In this document: one piece after another, positions 30,232 to 40,955 of the stretch | How positions within the stretch are numbered: the first letter of the stretch is position 1 | Layout: every line of letters starts with the position of its first letter | DNA from: Symsagittifera roscoffensis | Lineage: Eukaryota > Xenacoelomorpha > Acoela > Convolutidae | Reading direction: 5' to 3' | DNA: 64,000 nucleotides | Assembly (NCBI RefSeq): GCF_963678635.1 | Contig: NC_087062.1 | Coordinates: forward strand, 16,915,789-16,979,788 | The notes under the pieces: model-generated | What the model saw: the letters and a program-made list of their open reading frames with translations, nothing else | What the model was told of the DNA's origin: nothing | Database searches by the model: none | Program-made: the position numbers and the translations under genes

Positions 30232-30233
30232 GA

Positions 30234-30643
30234 TGAGTTAGGACCGATGGGTATAACTCATAGAGTAATTTCGGATAGGGTACACCGTCTGCTCGTCACG
30301 CTATCTTATTTTCGGCCGGATAGATTCGTGCAACTTCTTAGTCTAATACCGATCCTAGTCTTACTCTTATACTATCTAGTCTCAGGTTGTTTAACTAGTC
30401 TCTGCTAGGCTCAATAGATCTAGGGTATACTGGTTTATTGCGGCTGCTGAAGTGCTCGGGAGAGTCCAACTAATTTCTAAGTTAAATTCAAATCTCTCTG
30501 GTGCTGAAATTACAAGTAACTTCAGCACTTACAAATAAGTGGGTTGTTAGTTAGATGGATCGTGATTGGTTAATATTAAATACTTTACATTGGTAAAACA
30601 TTTAATTTATCCAATCATAAAATATAGTTTAGATCAGGTTCCA
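30234..30643 (-). repeat. 5' LTR of the 18.9-kb element
   Basis: 410 bases, identical by eye to 11711-12120. Its outer (right) side abuts ATGG and the resumed hAT MITE. As the 5' LTR of a minus-strand element it should contain the promoter. I do not assign a TATA box because several AT runs are possible. Confidence 0.95.
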
Positions 30644-30814
30644 ATGGAGTCGAATCCCTGAGGGGTGGGGGGGGGGGGCGTACGCACTTTCTCTAAGTCC
30701 GCTGGTGAACTGAGAACGGCGCAAATTATCTCAGCCATAAATGCAGAGTATTGGCGGACACTTATAACAAAAAATCTTCTCGATCACCAATTTGACTTAC
30801 ATCTCGTAAGGCAA

Positions 30815-31575
30815 ATTAGAAACTCAAAAACTATCAACGCTGAGAACAACGTCAGTCTTAATTGCACACCGTTTCACAAGACTTTTTCAATCATCTCGCT
30901 CTTCCAACCAGGGAAATTGCTTTGAAAATACTTCAAAACAGAAAGATATTTTCTTTCAAAACCATCTGGCCGCGGTTACGATTTTCCGTCAGTGCTTCAG
31001 AGTTTCGTAAAATATGACATTGGGAACGAAAATAGTTTTAAAAAAATCATCTTGGCTGAAAATCACATGCCCACATTTTTCGTTCAAGTGACGACCTTTT
31101 TATTTTCAACCTCAATAATTTTCATGATAGTACTGATGTTTGCCGGAAGTCTTTGTCACAAAACAGAAACGAAAAAAAAATAGCGTCAACTTATATCCGC
31201 CTTGAAATCTTTAGCCTGGAATATGAACCCGTAGGAAAAATTGCGTGACGCTGAGCAAGCCACGATAAAAACAGTTGCCACTGATTTTTCTGAAGTCCAT
31301 TTTTGTTGCTTCTTTCATTCGTTGCCACATTTTCCTAAACACTTCAGGTTTAAGCTTTACAACACAAATTAAACCACGAGTTTCGTTGGCATTCAGAAAT
31401 CTTCCTGCTTTAGTTTTTGACAAGACAAAAACAATAGAATTGGCGCATCATTTGAGCCAAATATGGCCAGCATTGGCCAAATGTTTATGACCAGTTTGGA
31501 TCAATCCTCAAAATCAAAAAGAGTCACGGAGCACTCTGTTTTGACATAATCTATTGCACGTCACAAGGTTACCCG
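30815..31575. repeat. Diverged direct duplication A
   Basis: Matches 33735-34565 in order: a GAGAACAACNTCA block, CTCTTCCANNCAG, the TTTCCGTCAGTGCTTCAGAG phrase, AATCACATG, AAAAAAAATAGCGTCAACTTAT and a TTTTGACAAGAC block, then a CACTC-GTTTT end. By eye roughly three quarters identical. Each copy contains a short frame with a hydrophobic stretch that ends at the same TAG, but neither starts with ATG at an equivalent place. Nature unknown: it could be an old repeat family or an eroded gene. Confidence 0.65.
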
Positions 31576-31589
31576 CAAGGAGATTCCAT

Positions 31590-32155
31590 GGATAACAATC
31601 AATTATAATGGATTTTTATGGTCTGTCTTCATAACATTCTAAAATAATTGATTAATAAGCTGTTATAAATAAAATTAATTTGAAATTAACTAAATCCTTT
31701 AAAATCGATTGTAATGGATTTTAATGGGTTATATTAGACTATGATGGACTTTAATATAGTTAATGAGTTAGAACCTAAATTTTCCAAAACCTTGAAATCA
31801 AATTTTCAAAAATTGAACCTTGCAATTGTTAACTCCTGTTTTTCATTTGGCTACAGCAAAAATTTGTGTTGTTTTCTACTTGTTTTTTTTCTATTTGTCT
31901 TCCCCTCCCCCTGAATACTAACTCACACCATTTTTATTTTCTTCACCACCTCCTCTCCCCACCCTTACCCCTTACTTACATTTATCATATGAAATACGTA
32001 CGAAAAACCTCTATGTGCACCTCTACTCCCCTATGCATGCATCCCTACATACACACTATGCGCACGCGTGCCCCCTACGCACACCTACGCGTGCCCCTGT
32101 GCACACAGCCCTTTACCAATCCATAAAATTGGTAAAGGAAGGTATAAAGTTTGTT
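31590..32155. other. Simple-sequence-rich intergenic stretch
   Basis: 31600-31760 is AT-rich with recurrent AATGGATTTTAATGG-type phrases. 31870-31980 is pyrimidine-rich. 32000-32110 is a CA/GC alternating stretch (ACACACTATGCGCACGCGTG), potentially Z-DNA-forming. No gene recognised. Confidence 0.5.
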
Positions 32156-32159
32156 TTCA

Positions 32160-33700
32160 TTTAAGTTTAATTTTTCGTGATTATTTTCTTCAGGAGTCTA
32201 ATAAGGTTCGAAGATCTCCGTCTGAAAAATATTGTCTGTTTCGTTGTCATTGTACCATTGGTTTTTCTTTTGATCAAACATTTATGGTTGTTTTTGATTA
32301 TTCTTCATCAATTTGATAGAATGATGTTTTACTGCTCAAAAACCTACTTGGCGTTTCCTATATTCAAGAGATCTTAATCTTTCTTAAATGGAGATCGATA
32401 TGAGATCGAGATTTGGAGAATAGGAAACCAATCCACAAGGTCCAGGAATAATCAGAACACAAATAGATCGTTAGAAGTTTACTAGTTCTACGGTTTGTTT
32501 TAATCCTGAATCAAAAAATAGGGATCAAGTGAAGGATGAGTAACCAAAACTTTTTTTTTTACTGTTTATCGTAATTTAAATTGCGAGTTTCTTAAAGAAA
32601 AGCCTTCAATAGACCCTGGATTGCTTAGAAGTGTTGGAAAGTGAATGGAAATTTTAAGTGGTTAGACCTTTAATCAAAGTGATGGATTGAAGTTTGAGGT
32701 TAAACTTATTAGATCCAAACAGAAACTTTTTTTTCTGTTGAATGATCCAGTTTTCAGAAAGGGATTATTGAAAAAAAATTTTAGCTTAAAGATTCTCGGT
32801 TAAAGATCCAACGAGATGCAATGATGATCTGTTTTAAATACTTAAAACTTGGAAATAAAATTTGAGATCAAGAAGAAGCCTTGATGATTTGTTATTAGTA
32901 AAATAATTGATAATTTTACTGGTTAAAATTCCAAGGAAAAATCTTGACGATCCTGAAGGTTTGATTATTTTAGATAAAGAATTGAAAACAGTTTGATGAC
33001 AAGAAAATATGGTCATCCTCAAGAAGATCAATGAACCCTTGCCATATTAGCAATAATTAGTTTATTACTAATTTTTGTTTTTGTTGTTATTTAAAGCTTC
33101 AGGTAGATAAAGTTTTGGTCGACGTCTGGTTGGTATTTTTAATATTCGTAAAATGCTATAAAATACTCATAGTATAAGGCTTAATAAATTAAATATGCGG
33201 CTATGTTGATTGCAGTTGTAAGAGTATTGAGAGGATGTACTGCACAAATAGTTTCAACTTTTGTCGTCGTTGTCTGCTTGTTTTTTCGTTTTTTGATGCA
33301 GGTTGTAGTTTTCGTCTTTGGTTGTGATGGGTTTTTGTTCTAAGTTTTGGCTCGGCTTCATTAGACTTAATGAGACGCAGAAATAAGATAATGTGGCCTT
33401 CCCATAGAGTAATTAGGGATGAGGCTACACCGTCTGTTCGTCACGCTATTCATTTTCGGCCCGATAGGTTTGTGTAACTCCTTAGTCGAATACTAATTAA
33501 TATCTTACTCTTAAATTTCCTGGTCTCAATAGATCTAGTTGTATACTGATTTTGTAGCAATCTAGAGGAGAGACGAGAGCAACTGATTCGTATCTTCATT
33601 ATTTTATTCTCAGGCTGAAACTATGATTAGTTTCAGATTAACAATTCATCGCAATTTTTAGTCATGGATCATGATTGGCTATTTATTATGATTCTACAGT
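32160..33700 (-). mobile_element. Old 5'-LTR-plus-leader fragment of the same retroelement family
   Basis: 33371-33700 aligns with the 18.9-kb element's LTR (shared CATAGAGTAATT, TACACCGTCTG, TCGTCACGCTAT and TCAATAGATCTAG, in order) but is shorter, with many substitutions and indels. To its left, about 32390-33370 aligns with the element's untranslated leader, including three degenerate hairpin repeats. Orientation is the same (minus). No gag sequence follows, so the copy is truncated at its 3' side near 32160. The primer site is not recognisable. This is the oldest family member here. Confidence 0.78.
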
Positions 33701-33734
33701 GAGAAATATCAAGTTATATTTTTTCGGGCAAAAC

Positions 33735-34565
33735 TCAAAAAATATCAAAATTGAGAACAACCTCAATATATCTTGCATCATTGGTTGCAGTAGCAACAGC
33801 TGCACAAATCATTATACAACACATTTTGACTCAACTTGCTCTTCCAGTCAAGCAAATCGCATTGAAACTACTTCAGGAAAAAAACAGTGAGATGTTTTCT
33901 TTCAAATCTTTTCAAATTTTCTTTCTGGGCGCGGTTTCGATTTTCCGTCAGTGCTTCAGAGTTTCCTTAAATATGACAGTGGGAACAAAAATATTTTAAA
34001 AAAATTTTCTTGCCTGAAAAATCACATGACTACAAACTTCGTTCAAATGATGACCCTTTTAACTGCAACCATAATATTTTCCATGAAGTTTTTCAATTCA
34101 AGTCAGTGTTTTGTATGTATGAAATCTTCATTACCAAATAAACCTGAAAAAAAATAGCGTCAACTTATTTCGGCTTCAAAAGATTGGTCCTAAACATCAA
34201 CCCACAGACATTTCTGCATGGGGTTGAGCAAGTCGCAATTACAGTAAATGCTATTGATTTTTCTGAGGCCCAGTTTTTTTTACTCCTTCCATTTTCGTCA
34301 AACTTAATGTGAAAAACTTCAAATATAGACTTTACTATGTTTTACAAGTCAAAACACGAGCTTCTTTGGTATTCAAAAAACCATCTGCTTTAGGTTTTGA
34401 CACAACGAGAATTGTGGCCCATCATTTGAGCCAAAATAAGGGCCAATAACGGCCAAAAATTTGTGATAAATTTGGATCGATCTGCAAAAAAAATCTGAAA
34501 GATTGAATGATCACTCCGTTTTAGCATGACCAATTCCACGCCACGACGTTATAATTCTTCACTTT
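33735..34565. repeat. Diverged direct duplication B
   Basis: Partner of 30815-31575. It begins directly next to the old LTR fragment. Small frames within it do not correspond well to those of copy A (phase changes, stops), so no gene is called. Confidence 0.65.
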
Positions 34566-34569
34566 CCAG

Positions 34570-35315
34570 GAAAACCAATATGCTGCAACGAACGGTTTCA
34601 ACAGCGGTATTAAAAACGCTGTCAAAATGAAACTCTGGGAGCTAGTTTGTCTTCAGTGGTTCATATACGAGTTCCTGGAATTACATCGGATATTTATAAA
34701 AGATCATATCTTACAAAAATAGATCTACCTAAAAACGACTTACATAAGCCGTTGCTTGAATGTTGAAGTTATGACAAACATTCTGTGATGAATATGCAAA
34801 CAAAACGCAGTAATCATTTTTATGGGCATTGTCCAGTTTTTTAATTCTTCATATAAACATTTCGAAAAGTTGAAAGTATTGGTTTTTGTTTCAAAAAAAA
34901 TTAATTGCCTCATTTTTTCAGACGCCTTGTTGCATCCTCTCGGAGACGTATTTAAAGCGACACAATGATTCCGATTTATAATTTTGTCTACTAGAAGTTT
35001 GATCCAAGAGAAATTGCCCCTATGATGGGACGCTAGATTGGGGTAGAGGCTTGATTACATGTCGACATTGTATTTGTCTGCCGAGAAATCATAATAATTG
35101 CATCCAATAAATGTCGAGTTGAAATTTGTTGTTGATTAAACAAGCCAGTACAAATTGTCTGGTAAAAAAATCCGGCGGCTTAACAGATCATCTAATAAAG
35201 ATAATTGTTGGAAATAAATACATCTTTAAGTTTATATTTTCAATAATTGTTATACTTTTATACTCTCAGTTTAGACCGGGACAGAAATTACATAAGAAAA
35301 TTATTATCAATTTTT
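34570..35315. other. Intergenic, nothing recognised
   Basis: AT-rich DNA with no supported coding frame, no terminal repeats and no match to other parts of the window that I could find. It includes the 3' flank of the small membrane-protein gene. Confidence 0.4.
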
Positions 35316-35663
35316 TCATTCATCATTGCTGGCAACTTGAGTTTCAGCAGCTAAATCAACCGTTGATTCTTTATCCTTGCTAACTTTCTTTTCCTTTCGG
35401 GCTCCTCTGCTTGCCTTTGATTTTTCATCTGCCCCTTTTTCAACGTCAAAAGAATCTTCAAGTCGGGGTCTGTTTTTTCCTTTCTTGGGGTGTTTGTTCT
35501 TTTTGGCGGATCCACTGGTGAAATACCACTGCTCTTCCTTTTTTTCTTCCCTCTTTTTTCGGAGTTTTCGTCGGTAAACTTCGAGAAAAATAATGATTAT
35601 TATGAGGACTAAACAAACTACGCACAGAGCAATGAGCAAAGCAATGTAACCACCTTTGTCCAT
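35316..35663 (-). CDS. Putative single-pass membrane protein with a charged tail (115 aa)
   Basis: ATG-initiated 115-codon frame, noticeably less AT-rich than its surroundings. Residues 1-5 are short and polar, residues 6-28 form one long hydrophobic helix (ALLIALCVVCLVLIIIIIFL), followed at once by RRKLRKKREEKKEE, which by the positive-inside rule places the C-terminus in the cytoplasm. Residues 45-115 are hydrophilic and rich in Lys, Glu, Ser and Asp, probably disordered, and end NDE. No family is recognised. The layout is like small adaptor or accessory membrane proteins, or the last exon of a type I receptor whose upstream exons are elsewhere. No splice acceptor is needed for the ATG start, but none can be excluded. 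Confidence 0.5.
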   Translation of the reverse strand: MDKGGYIALLIALCVVCLVLIIIIIFLEVYRRKLRKKREEKKEEQWYFTSGSAKKNKHPKKGKNRPRLEDSFDVEKGADEKSKASRGARKEKKVSKDKESTVDLAAETQVASNDE

Positions 35664-36600
35664 GATTAATGGAGCTGTTTTTTTTTCAAAATAGAATATG
35701 TGCTTGTTTTTAATTATAGGAATTAGAAATGAACAAATAAAATACTTGTGAACAAATTTTTTTCAACTTCTAAAATCAGTTTCAGTGACAAAGAATGAGA
35801 CATGAGTTTTCTTAGTGCACTGTTAACACAAAATCTAGTTTCATATAAAGTTTGCACCAAAAAGTTTTCTTCTTTCGAAATAGGTAAATTATAGTGCTGA
35901 AGGCGCGGCGCCTATAGCAAAACTTAATGGTTCGTCGACCAAAAATAACCCCTTTCAGTGGCCCAGGGATCAAATCCCAGAGAAAGTCAGGGCGTCCACC
36001 AAAGTCTTCCTTTCTTAATCATTGCTGGACCTGATCGTACTATTATTGTCGCAACAATTGAGACATTGAAGGGAACCAATTGACGACAGAGCAGAACAAA
36101 GACATATAAGACCAGATGGAAAACAACCCTATTGAAGAATATCAAAACGGGTTATCGTTAAACGTTTTATCGTTATAGAAGGACAGCATCACACAGTAAA
36201 AGCTGAATTCACAACTGCAACTCTTAGTATAGAGCTTCTTTTTTGATGAGAAAATCCAAAGTTGAGTTCAATCGGTATGATTATCAAAATTTTTCACGAG
36301 CCTACCAAAAATGTTAGCCTACCTTTGTAAAATGGGTGAATGACAAAGATCTCGACAATGAACTGAATAACGATTAAAATAACAAGTCTATCAATAACGA
36401 GTCCATCATATTGTAACAATGATTCATCCTTTTGCAAATTAGGAAAAAAAACGACGCTGATTGCCGGGTTCACATCATTGCGCAAAAAATACTCATCAAA
36501 CGCTTGGAAACGCGCGAAAAATGCTTGGAAACCATATACTGAACATACTGGTAAACGCGCAATGACTCAAAAAATCTTTACACCTTCTTTTTAATACAAT
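35664..36600. other. Intergenic with a degenerate hAT-MITE fragment
   Basis: No gene. About 35900-36005 contains phrases of the hAT MITE family (a GGCGCGGCGCC block, a GGTTCGTCGACCAAAA block and a CAGGGATCAAATCCC block), so a short eroded fragment is present. Around 36480-36560 a run of AACGC/ACGCG-rich phrases follows. I see nothing else. Confidence 0.45.
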
Positions 36601-36619
36601 TGCAAGTAATTCAACTTAT

Positions 36620-37870
36620 CCTACCATGTGGAAACGAAGCGAGATATACAAGAACGGTGACAAGCAATCGGTTATTAGTTATCGGCCAATAAGTCTACTA
36701 TTCTCAGCCTCCAAAATACTTGAAAGACTTATTTTCGATAAAACTCAACTCATATTTTCAAACAGCTACACAAAAACCAGTCTGGTTTTCCACCAAAAAG
36801 ATGAACAAGATTTCAAATGTTGAATTATCTAGATGGAGCCTATAGCCTCCTAGAAGAAGATGAGGAAAGTCCTATCTTTGCGTTGTTCACTGATTTTGAG
36901 AAAGCCTGTGACAAGGTCGAACATAGTTTTCTGGTCACTAAACTATCAACTTTTGGGATTGGTGGTAATCTGATAGAGTTACTTAAAAGCTATCTGCAGA
37001 ATCGCAAGCAGAGAGTTCGAATCAGAAATCAGCTCAGTAATTGGCTTGATGTTACCAGCGCAGAGTTTCACAAGGTTCTTTATTGTGCCCGGTACTTTTT
37101 CTTTGCTTCATAAATGATCCACCGAGTGGCTTTAAATTCAGTTGTGTTGGCTTTGCGGATGACTACAAGCTGACTAAAAGCTGTAAACTCTACAGATCAA
37201 TTAAAAACAGATAAGATCATCTCAGTAAATGGTGCTGTGATAACAACATGAGTTTAAGTCTATCAAAATGTCACAACTCGATCTTCAAATCAGATTGTAC
37301 ATCGCATAAAACTCATATAGGTGAATACGAGCTTTCAGAGCTTGATACCGAGAAAGATATGTGAATCATAGTATCGAAAAACCTCACGTGGTCTGCTAAC
37401 TGTAAACAGCGAGTGTCAAAAGCCATATGATCATTTTTGCAAATCAAGCGAAATTCATCAAAAGCGTCACCATTATCATCAAAACTAAATGCATACTGTG
37501 GCTACATTATACTAATTATATCATACAGATCTGAGGTGTGGAAGCCAAAAAACACAGAACTAAGAGGAATTGAAGATAAACAAAAGAAAGCTACCAGATA
37601 GATTCTAAACTACTCGGCTATGCCTTATAAGCAACGACTTGAAACAGTTCGATTATTACCTCTATCGCTATGTCACGAAATGCACGATCTTCATTTCTTC
37701 CACAAATTTGCTAACAACAACTGAAATTGTTATGTTTACGATTACCTTACGCCCTGCATCAAAAAAGATTTCGAAGCCCGACAAGTATCCAAAAACGCGT
37801 TCCATATCCCAAAGCTGAAACAGTAAAAGAGCAAGAACAAATTCTTGTAGCCAATTCATTCTCTTGTAAG
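36620..37870 (+). pseudogene. Dead CR1/Jockey-like non-LTR reverse transcriptase
   Basis: Conceptual translation across several frames gives the ordered signature of a non-LTR retrotransposon RT: YRPISLLFSASKILERLIF (about 36680-36740), FTDFEKACDKVEHSFL (36885-36935), LLKSYLQNRKQRVRIRN (36975-37030), CRPGT with FINDPP (37087-37125), the catalytic-type GFADDYKLT (37150-37180) and LSLSKCH (37257-37275). The C-terminal domain follows (RSEVWKPKN near 37530; YKQRLETVRLLPL near 37630). At least three frame changes and several in-frame stops break it, and the N-terminal endonuclease region is not recognisable. It is a 5'-truncated, inactive insertion. Confidence 0.85.
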
Positions 37871-38786
37871 CAAATTGTCAGCTTGCCTTGGATTCCACTT
37901 GATTACAACGACGATGGATTACATGGTGGACTTGGAGTTTACAGCTTGTAGTCGCTCTCGGTGAATTTTTCATAGAGAGCGATTTCACCGAGAGCGATTT
38001 ATGTACTTTACGAACCAACTGTTCTTGCAACTGCTGCTTAAACTCGGAAAAATTTGACATCAGCTAAAAATGTTAAAACTGGAAACTTGAATGATTTAGC
38101 CCTTGGGTTTCATTCCTAATTTCTGTATGATTATAATTATGATTATGATTATTATTATGTGTATTATTTTTATGATTATTATTATTAGTATTATCATGAT
38201 TATCATTATATAAATATTCTAGGCCCATAAGAACAATCTTTTCTTCAACAGACCCAGTGAACAACCTGACCCCTACCCTAAAATAAATGGCAATTTGAAC
38301 CGGTGAGGCAGGCATGTACTCTTCTCAAGTCTGATTGGCTCGAAAATATCTCTTTTGACTAATTGAACAACCTCACCCTAAATTTAGGGGGCAGATTGTC
38401 CACCTGGTCGCAATATCACAAGATTTTGCTGGAAAAATTGCTAATCCTGCAACTGTGAAGTTAAGAGAATTGTATTAAAACTCACTTTAACATAGCTTCA
38501 AAAAAATTTCAAGTGAAAACCTGTTTATTTATTAGATATTCCCAAACCCTGTCAATAAAAAAAATGAAAAGTTTGTTTCTTTCAACCTTCCGACCATTAA
38601 AAATGAAGAAATTTTTGCTTTCGGGTGTGCTTTTTTATGTCTATTAATATCAAAATTGAAGGCATTTCAAAATTCAAGAATGACCGGCTCTTTCTCCTGC
38701 ATTTTTTTAGTTGACAAAACTTGCAAAAATCAAAACTCCAAAAATCTGTGTTAGTTCATTATTGGATGTGAGTAGTTGATGAAATG
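37871..38786. other. Intergenic with an ATT/ATG microsatellite
   Basis: No supported gene. 37960-38000 contains two copies of GAGAGCGATTT(C/A). 38125-38215 is a degenerate trinucleotide tract of TTA/TGA/ATT units. The remainder is AT-rich without repeats shared with other regions. Confidence 0.45.
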
Positions 38787-39132
38787 CACGGGCGCATTTA
38801 GGTTTTTTTGATGGGGAGGGGACGGGTTTTCAAAAAAAATTAGGTCAATTGAAACTTTTTAGGTCACTTGGATACAATCATTTTATTGGTAAAGTTTTGC
38901 ATAAACCGTTAAAACAGACGTTTTGGTGCACATGGAAAATTTTGGACAAAAAAGCTGCGTTTTTGGCGAGCGCTTCCTTTCGAAAATTAGTGTATATATA
39001 GGTGCCTGTAGAAAAAGTTAAGGGTTAGTCGGCCAAAAATGGATGTGATCAAGTAATACCACAGGGGTACCCTTTGGTTATTGAGGGGGACAAAATCCTC
39101 AGGGAGCACGTCCCCATCTGAACTCGCCCCTG
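38787..39132. mobile_element. Degenerate hAT-type MITE
   Basis: Bounded by CACGGGCGCATTTAGG and CTCGCCCCTG, with interior phrases of the family (TTGGTGCACATGGAAAATTT, TTTTTGGCGAGCGC, GGCCAAAAATGGATGTG and a CCCTTTGG block). Strongly diverged and without a recognisable target duplication. Confidence 0.65.
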
Positions 39133-39246
39133 ATTAAATGGGCGTTCATAGCCTTTCGACTACGCATTTTGCATACCGACTCATGTAACGAGATGTCTTA
39201 TCTTATTGAGATTTTCATTTTGACAAGAAACAAAAACTATGGTTTC

Positions 39247-39628
39247 AAAAGGCCCCCTCAGGAATTCGACTCACTACTGACCCAAAGGGTCACCGCTTAT
39301 ACTATTTTGAGATATCCATTTTTGGCAGAGGGATCCTAAAATTTTTATTAAGGCGCTTTTGGCGGCAATATTTAATAAACTTTGGGGGAAATGCGCGCGG
39401 AAAATTTTTTTCCAAATTTCTCTAGAAAATTTTTGAAAGCGCCTCTTTTGGCATGTTTTTTTTCAAATTCTTGCCAGCGCCGCCAAAAAATTTGACCAAA
39501 GCAAGATTCTTTTAGGGCTTTGGGAAAGCTCGTAAATCAATTTGGTCGGCCTAAGAAACTCTTGAAGAAAGTTTCAAGGCTTTTTTGAAAAACCGAACCC
39601 TCCTCGAGAAAAACCTAGAAAGCCCCTG
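39247..39628 (+). mobile_element. Degenerate hAT-type MITE
   Basis: Forward-oriented family member: CAGGAATTCGACTCAC-type start region, GACCCAAAGGGTC, ATCCATTTTTGGC, GGCGCTTTTGGCGG, AATTTGGTCGGCC and a CTCGAGAAAAACCTAG end with GCCCCTG at 39622-39628. The 5' terminus is eroded, so I cannot define a target duplication. Confidence 0.7.
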
Positions 39629-39635
39629 ATGGTCG

Positions 39636-40690
39636 TCTATTTTTAGTAAAAGACCTCACATCCTCTACATATTATTTTAGTTTTTGCAACGCTATAAAAT
39701 GTTTCAATTTTGGCCTGAAATCTCATCGATTTGTAGTCCTGTAAATCGATTTGCGATAATTGATTTGATATTCTAGACCTGCTCAAATAACTGTTCCTGA
39801 CGGTTCAAGTAAAAAGCATAAATAAAATTATTTTAAAGAACACTTTTAGTTTTTGATGCATTGCTTAAGTTTTTGAGGCTGAAAAATTTAAAATTTTTTT
39901 CAACTGATTTTTGTGTTCAAACAAACGTTTTTCGAAAAAAAAAATTTCCATGGAAAAATTTTTTTTGTGTGTATAACGTAGTCCTGGATACAATAATATG
40001 GATTTTTTTCCTTTTCGCTGAATAACGTTTTTCAAAAACGCTAAGCACTCCTATTTCTTTTGTATGGCATGTTTATTTGTGCGTGCCTTGATATTTATCT
40101 GATAATTTAAAAACTAAAAATTTAAAAATAGTCATTTATAAAAACTTGTGCAAAACATTTGATGCTCTTAGTATATTATTTGGGTAAGAAAACTCTCAAT
40201 TAAAACAGGTCGTTTCCAATGCATTGTAAATGCAAGGCGTTCAGACCTTTGCTGACTCTAACTTTGAGTAAACCATGGTTTTTGTCACTTGAATTTGGTC
40301 ACGAACACACTACATAAATTTTGAGATATTGAATGAATTTAAAAAAATCGTTTTTCTTTTTGGTTTATGGAAAAATGCTAGTCACACAATTTCCATATAA
40401 AAAAAATCACTAATTATAGACCTTTCATGAAATTTTCTGTACTTATGGACTTGCATGAAAAGTGTATGATTAGCATTTTTTTCATATCTGAAAATTGATT
40501 GAATAGCATTTTTTGTCAACCAGGAATAAACATTATTACAATTTTTACGGTATTTTTTGGATTTTAAGAGGGAAGTAACTTCTTGGGTTGTCAAACTTTT
40601 CTTATTCTACAATTCTATACTATAGAAAAATTGCCTATCATTTTTTTTTTCAGAATACCATAGAATAAAAAATTTGAAGGGAAAACAAAG
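39636..40690. other. Intergenic, nothing recognised
   Basis: AT-rich. It contains one copy (around 40430-40500) of a short interspersed phrase, GTATGANNAGCATTTTTTTC, that is tandemly arranged at 52600-52960. No supported gene. Confidence 0.4.
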
Positions 40691-40955
40691 GATAACCATT
40701 TTTTCCTTACGATGGAATCGTCTGCTGAGCATTTTTTCAAGTAAGTGTAATCAACTGCAGTTCTTAATTCATTTGAATTCAAAGGCAATTTGATATAACA
40801 GGTCATGATGTTATGACCTTGAGCTGTTCATTCTTTCCGGCGGAGAGAAGGCTCTCTGTTTTTTAATGTTTAAACTTTCAGGTTAGTTCTTTTCTTTCTT
40901 CTAACTTTTTCCTGATTTTAACTAGAATTAGCTGTAACAAAGAAACGTTTTAACA

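Larger units (their letters stand above)
28981..30233 (-). promoter_or_regulatory. Untranslated leader of the 18.9-kb element
   Basis: 1.25 kb between the 5' LTR and the first leader ORF, with no long frame. It has repeated blocks, some of which can fold as hairpins, and its middle part (29210-29600) is clearly homologous to 32430-32960 in the old fragment (shared order: CCACAAGGT-CAGG-ATAAT, TCAAGTGAAGGATGA-TAACC, GTGAATCG). Conservation of non-coding order in an old copy suggests function, for instance packaging or dimerisation. Confidence 0.6.
11711..30643 (-). mobile_element. Complete 18.9-kb env-bearing Ty3/gypsy-group retroelement
   Basis: LTR-bounded element of 18,933 bases read on the minus strand. 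It has 410-base LTRs starting TG and ending CA, a 4-base TSD, a primer site two bases inside the 5' LTR, a fused Gag-Pol of 2,740 residues, then four further frames including an envelope-like glycoprotein. Domain order protease-RT-RNase H-integrase, a GPY-type module in the integrase tail and the 4-base duplication place it in Ty3/gypsy (Metaviridae) rather than BEL/Pao or Copia. Env plus a 4-bp TSD recalls errantiviruses, but those are about half this size. The LTRs show no difference that I could find, so the insertion is recent and all large frames are intact: this copy is plausibly active. Across the element the sense strand is visibly A- and C-rich and G-poor. Confidence 0.95.
11115..30684 (-). 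mobile_element. Outer hAT-type MITE, split by two insertions
   Basis: An old copy of the hAT MITE family in reverse orientation. It opens CAGGGGCGGATCTAGG at 11115, is interrupted at 11252-11587 by a younger family member, continues 11588-11710, is interrupted by the 18.9-kb retroelement, and resumes at 30644 with AGTCGAATCCCTGAGG before fading at about 30684 in a G-run. The terminal repeat at the right end is not identifiable, so the element is truncated or eroded there. Its interrupted pieces total only about 300 bases. Confidence 0.78.

Noticed and set aside
11711-30643. BEL/Pao or Copia classification
   Set aside because: Integrase lies after RNase H (excludes Copia order), and the YLDD RT, the GPY-type tail and the 4-bp duplication fit Ty3/gypsy better than BEL/Pao.
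30992-31183. Conserved small membrane-peptide gene pair (with 33951-34157)
   Set aside because: Both begin at a GTG rather than an ATG, phases differ internally by indels, and similarity is explained by the surrounding non-coding duplication.
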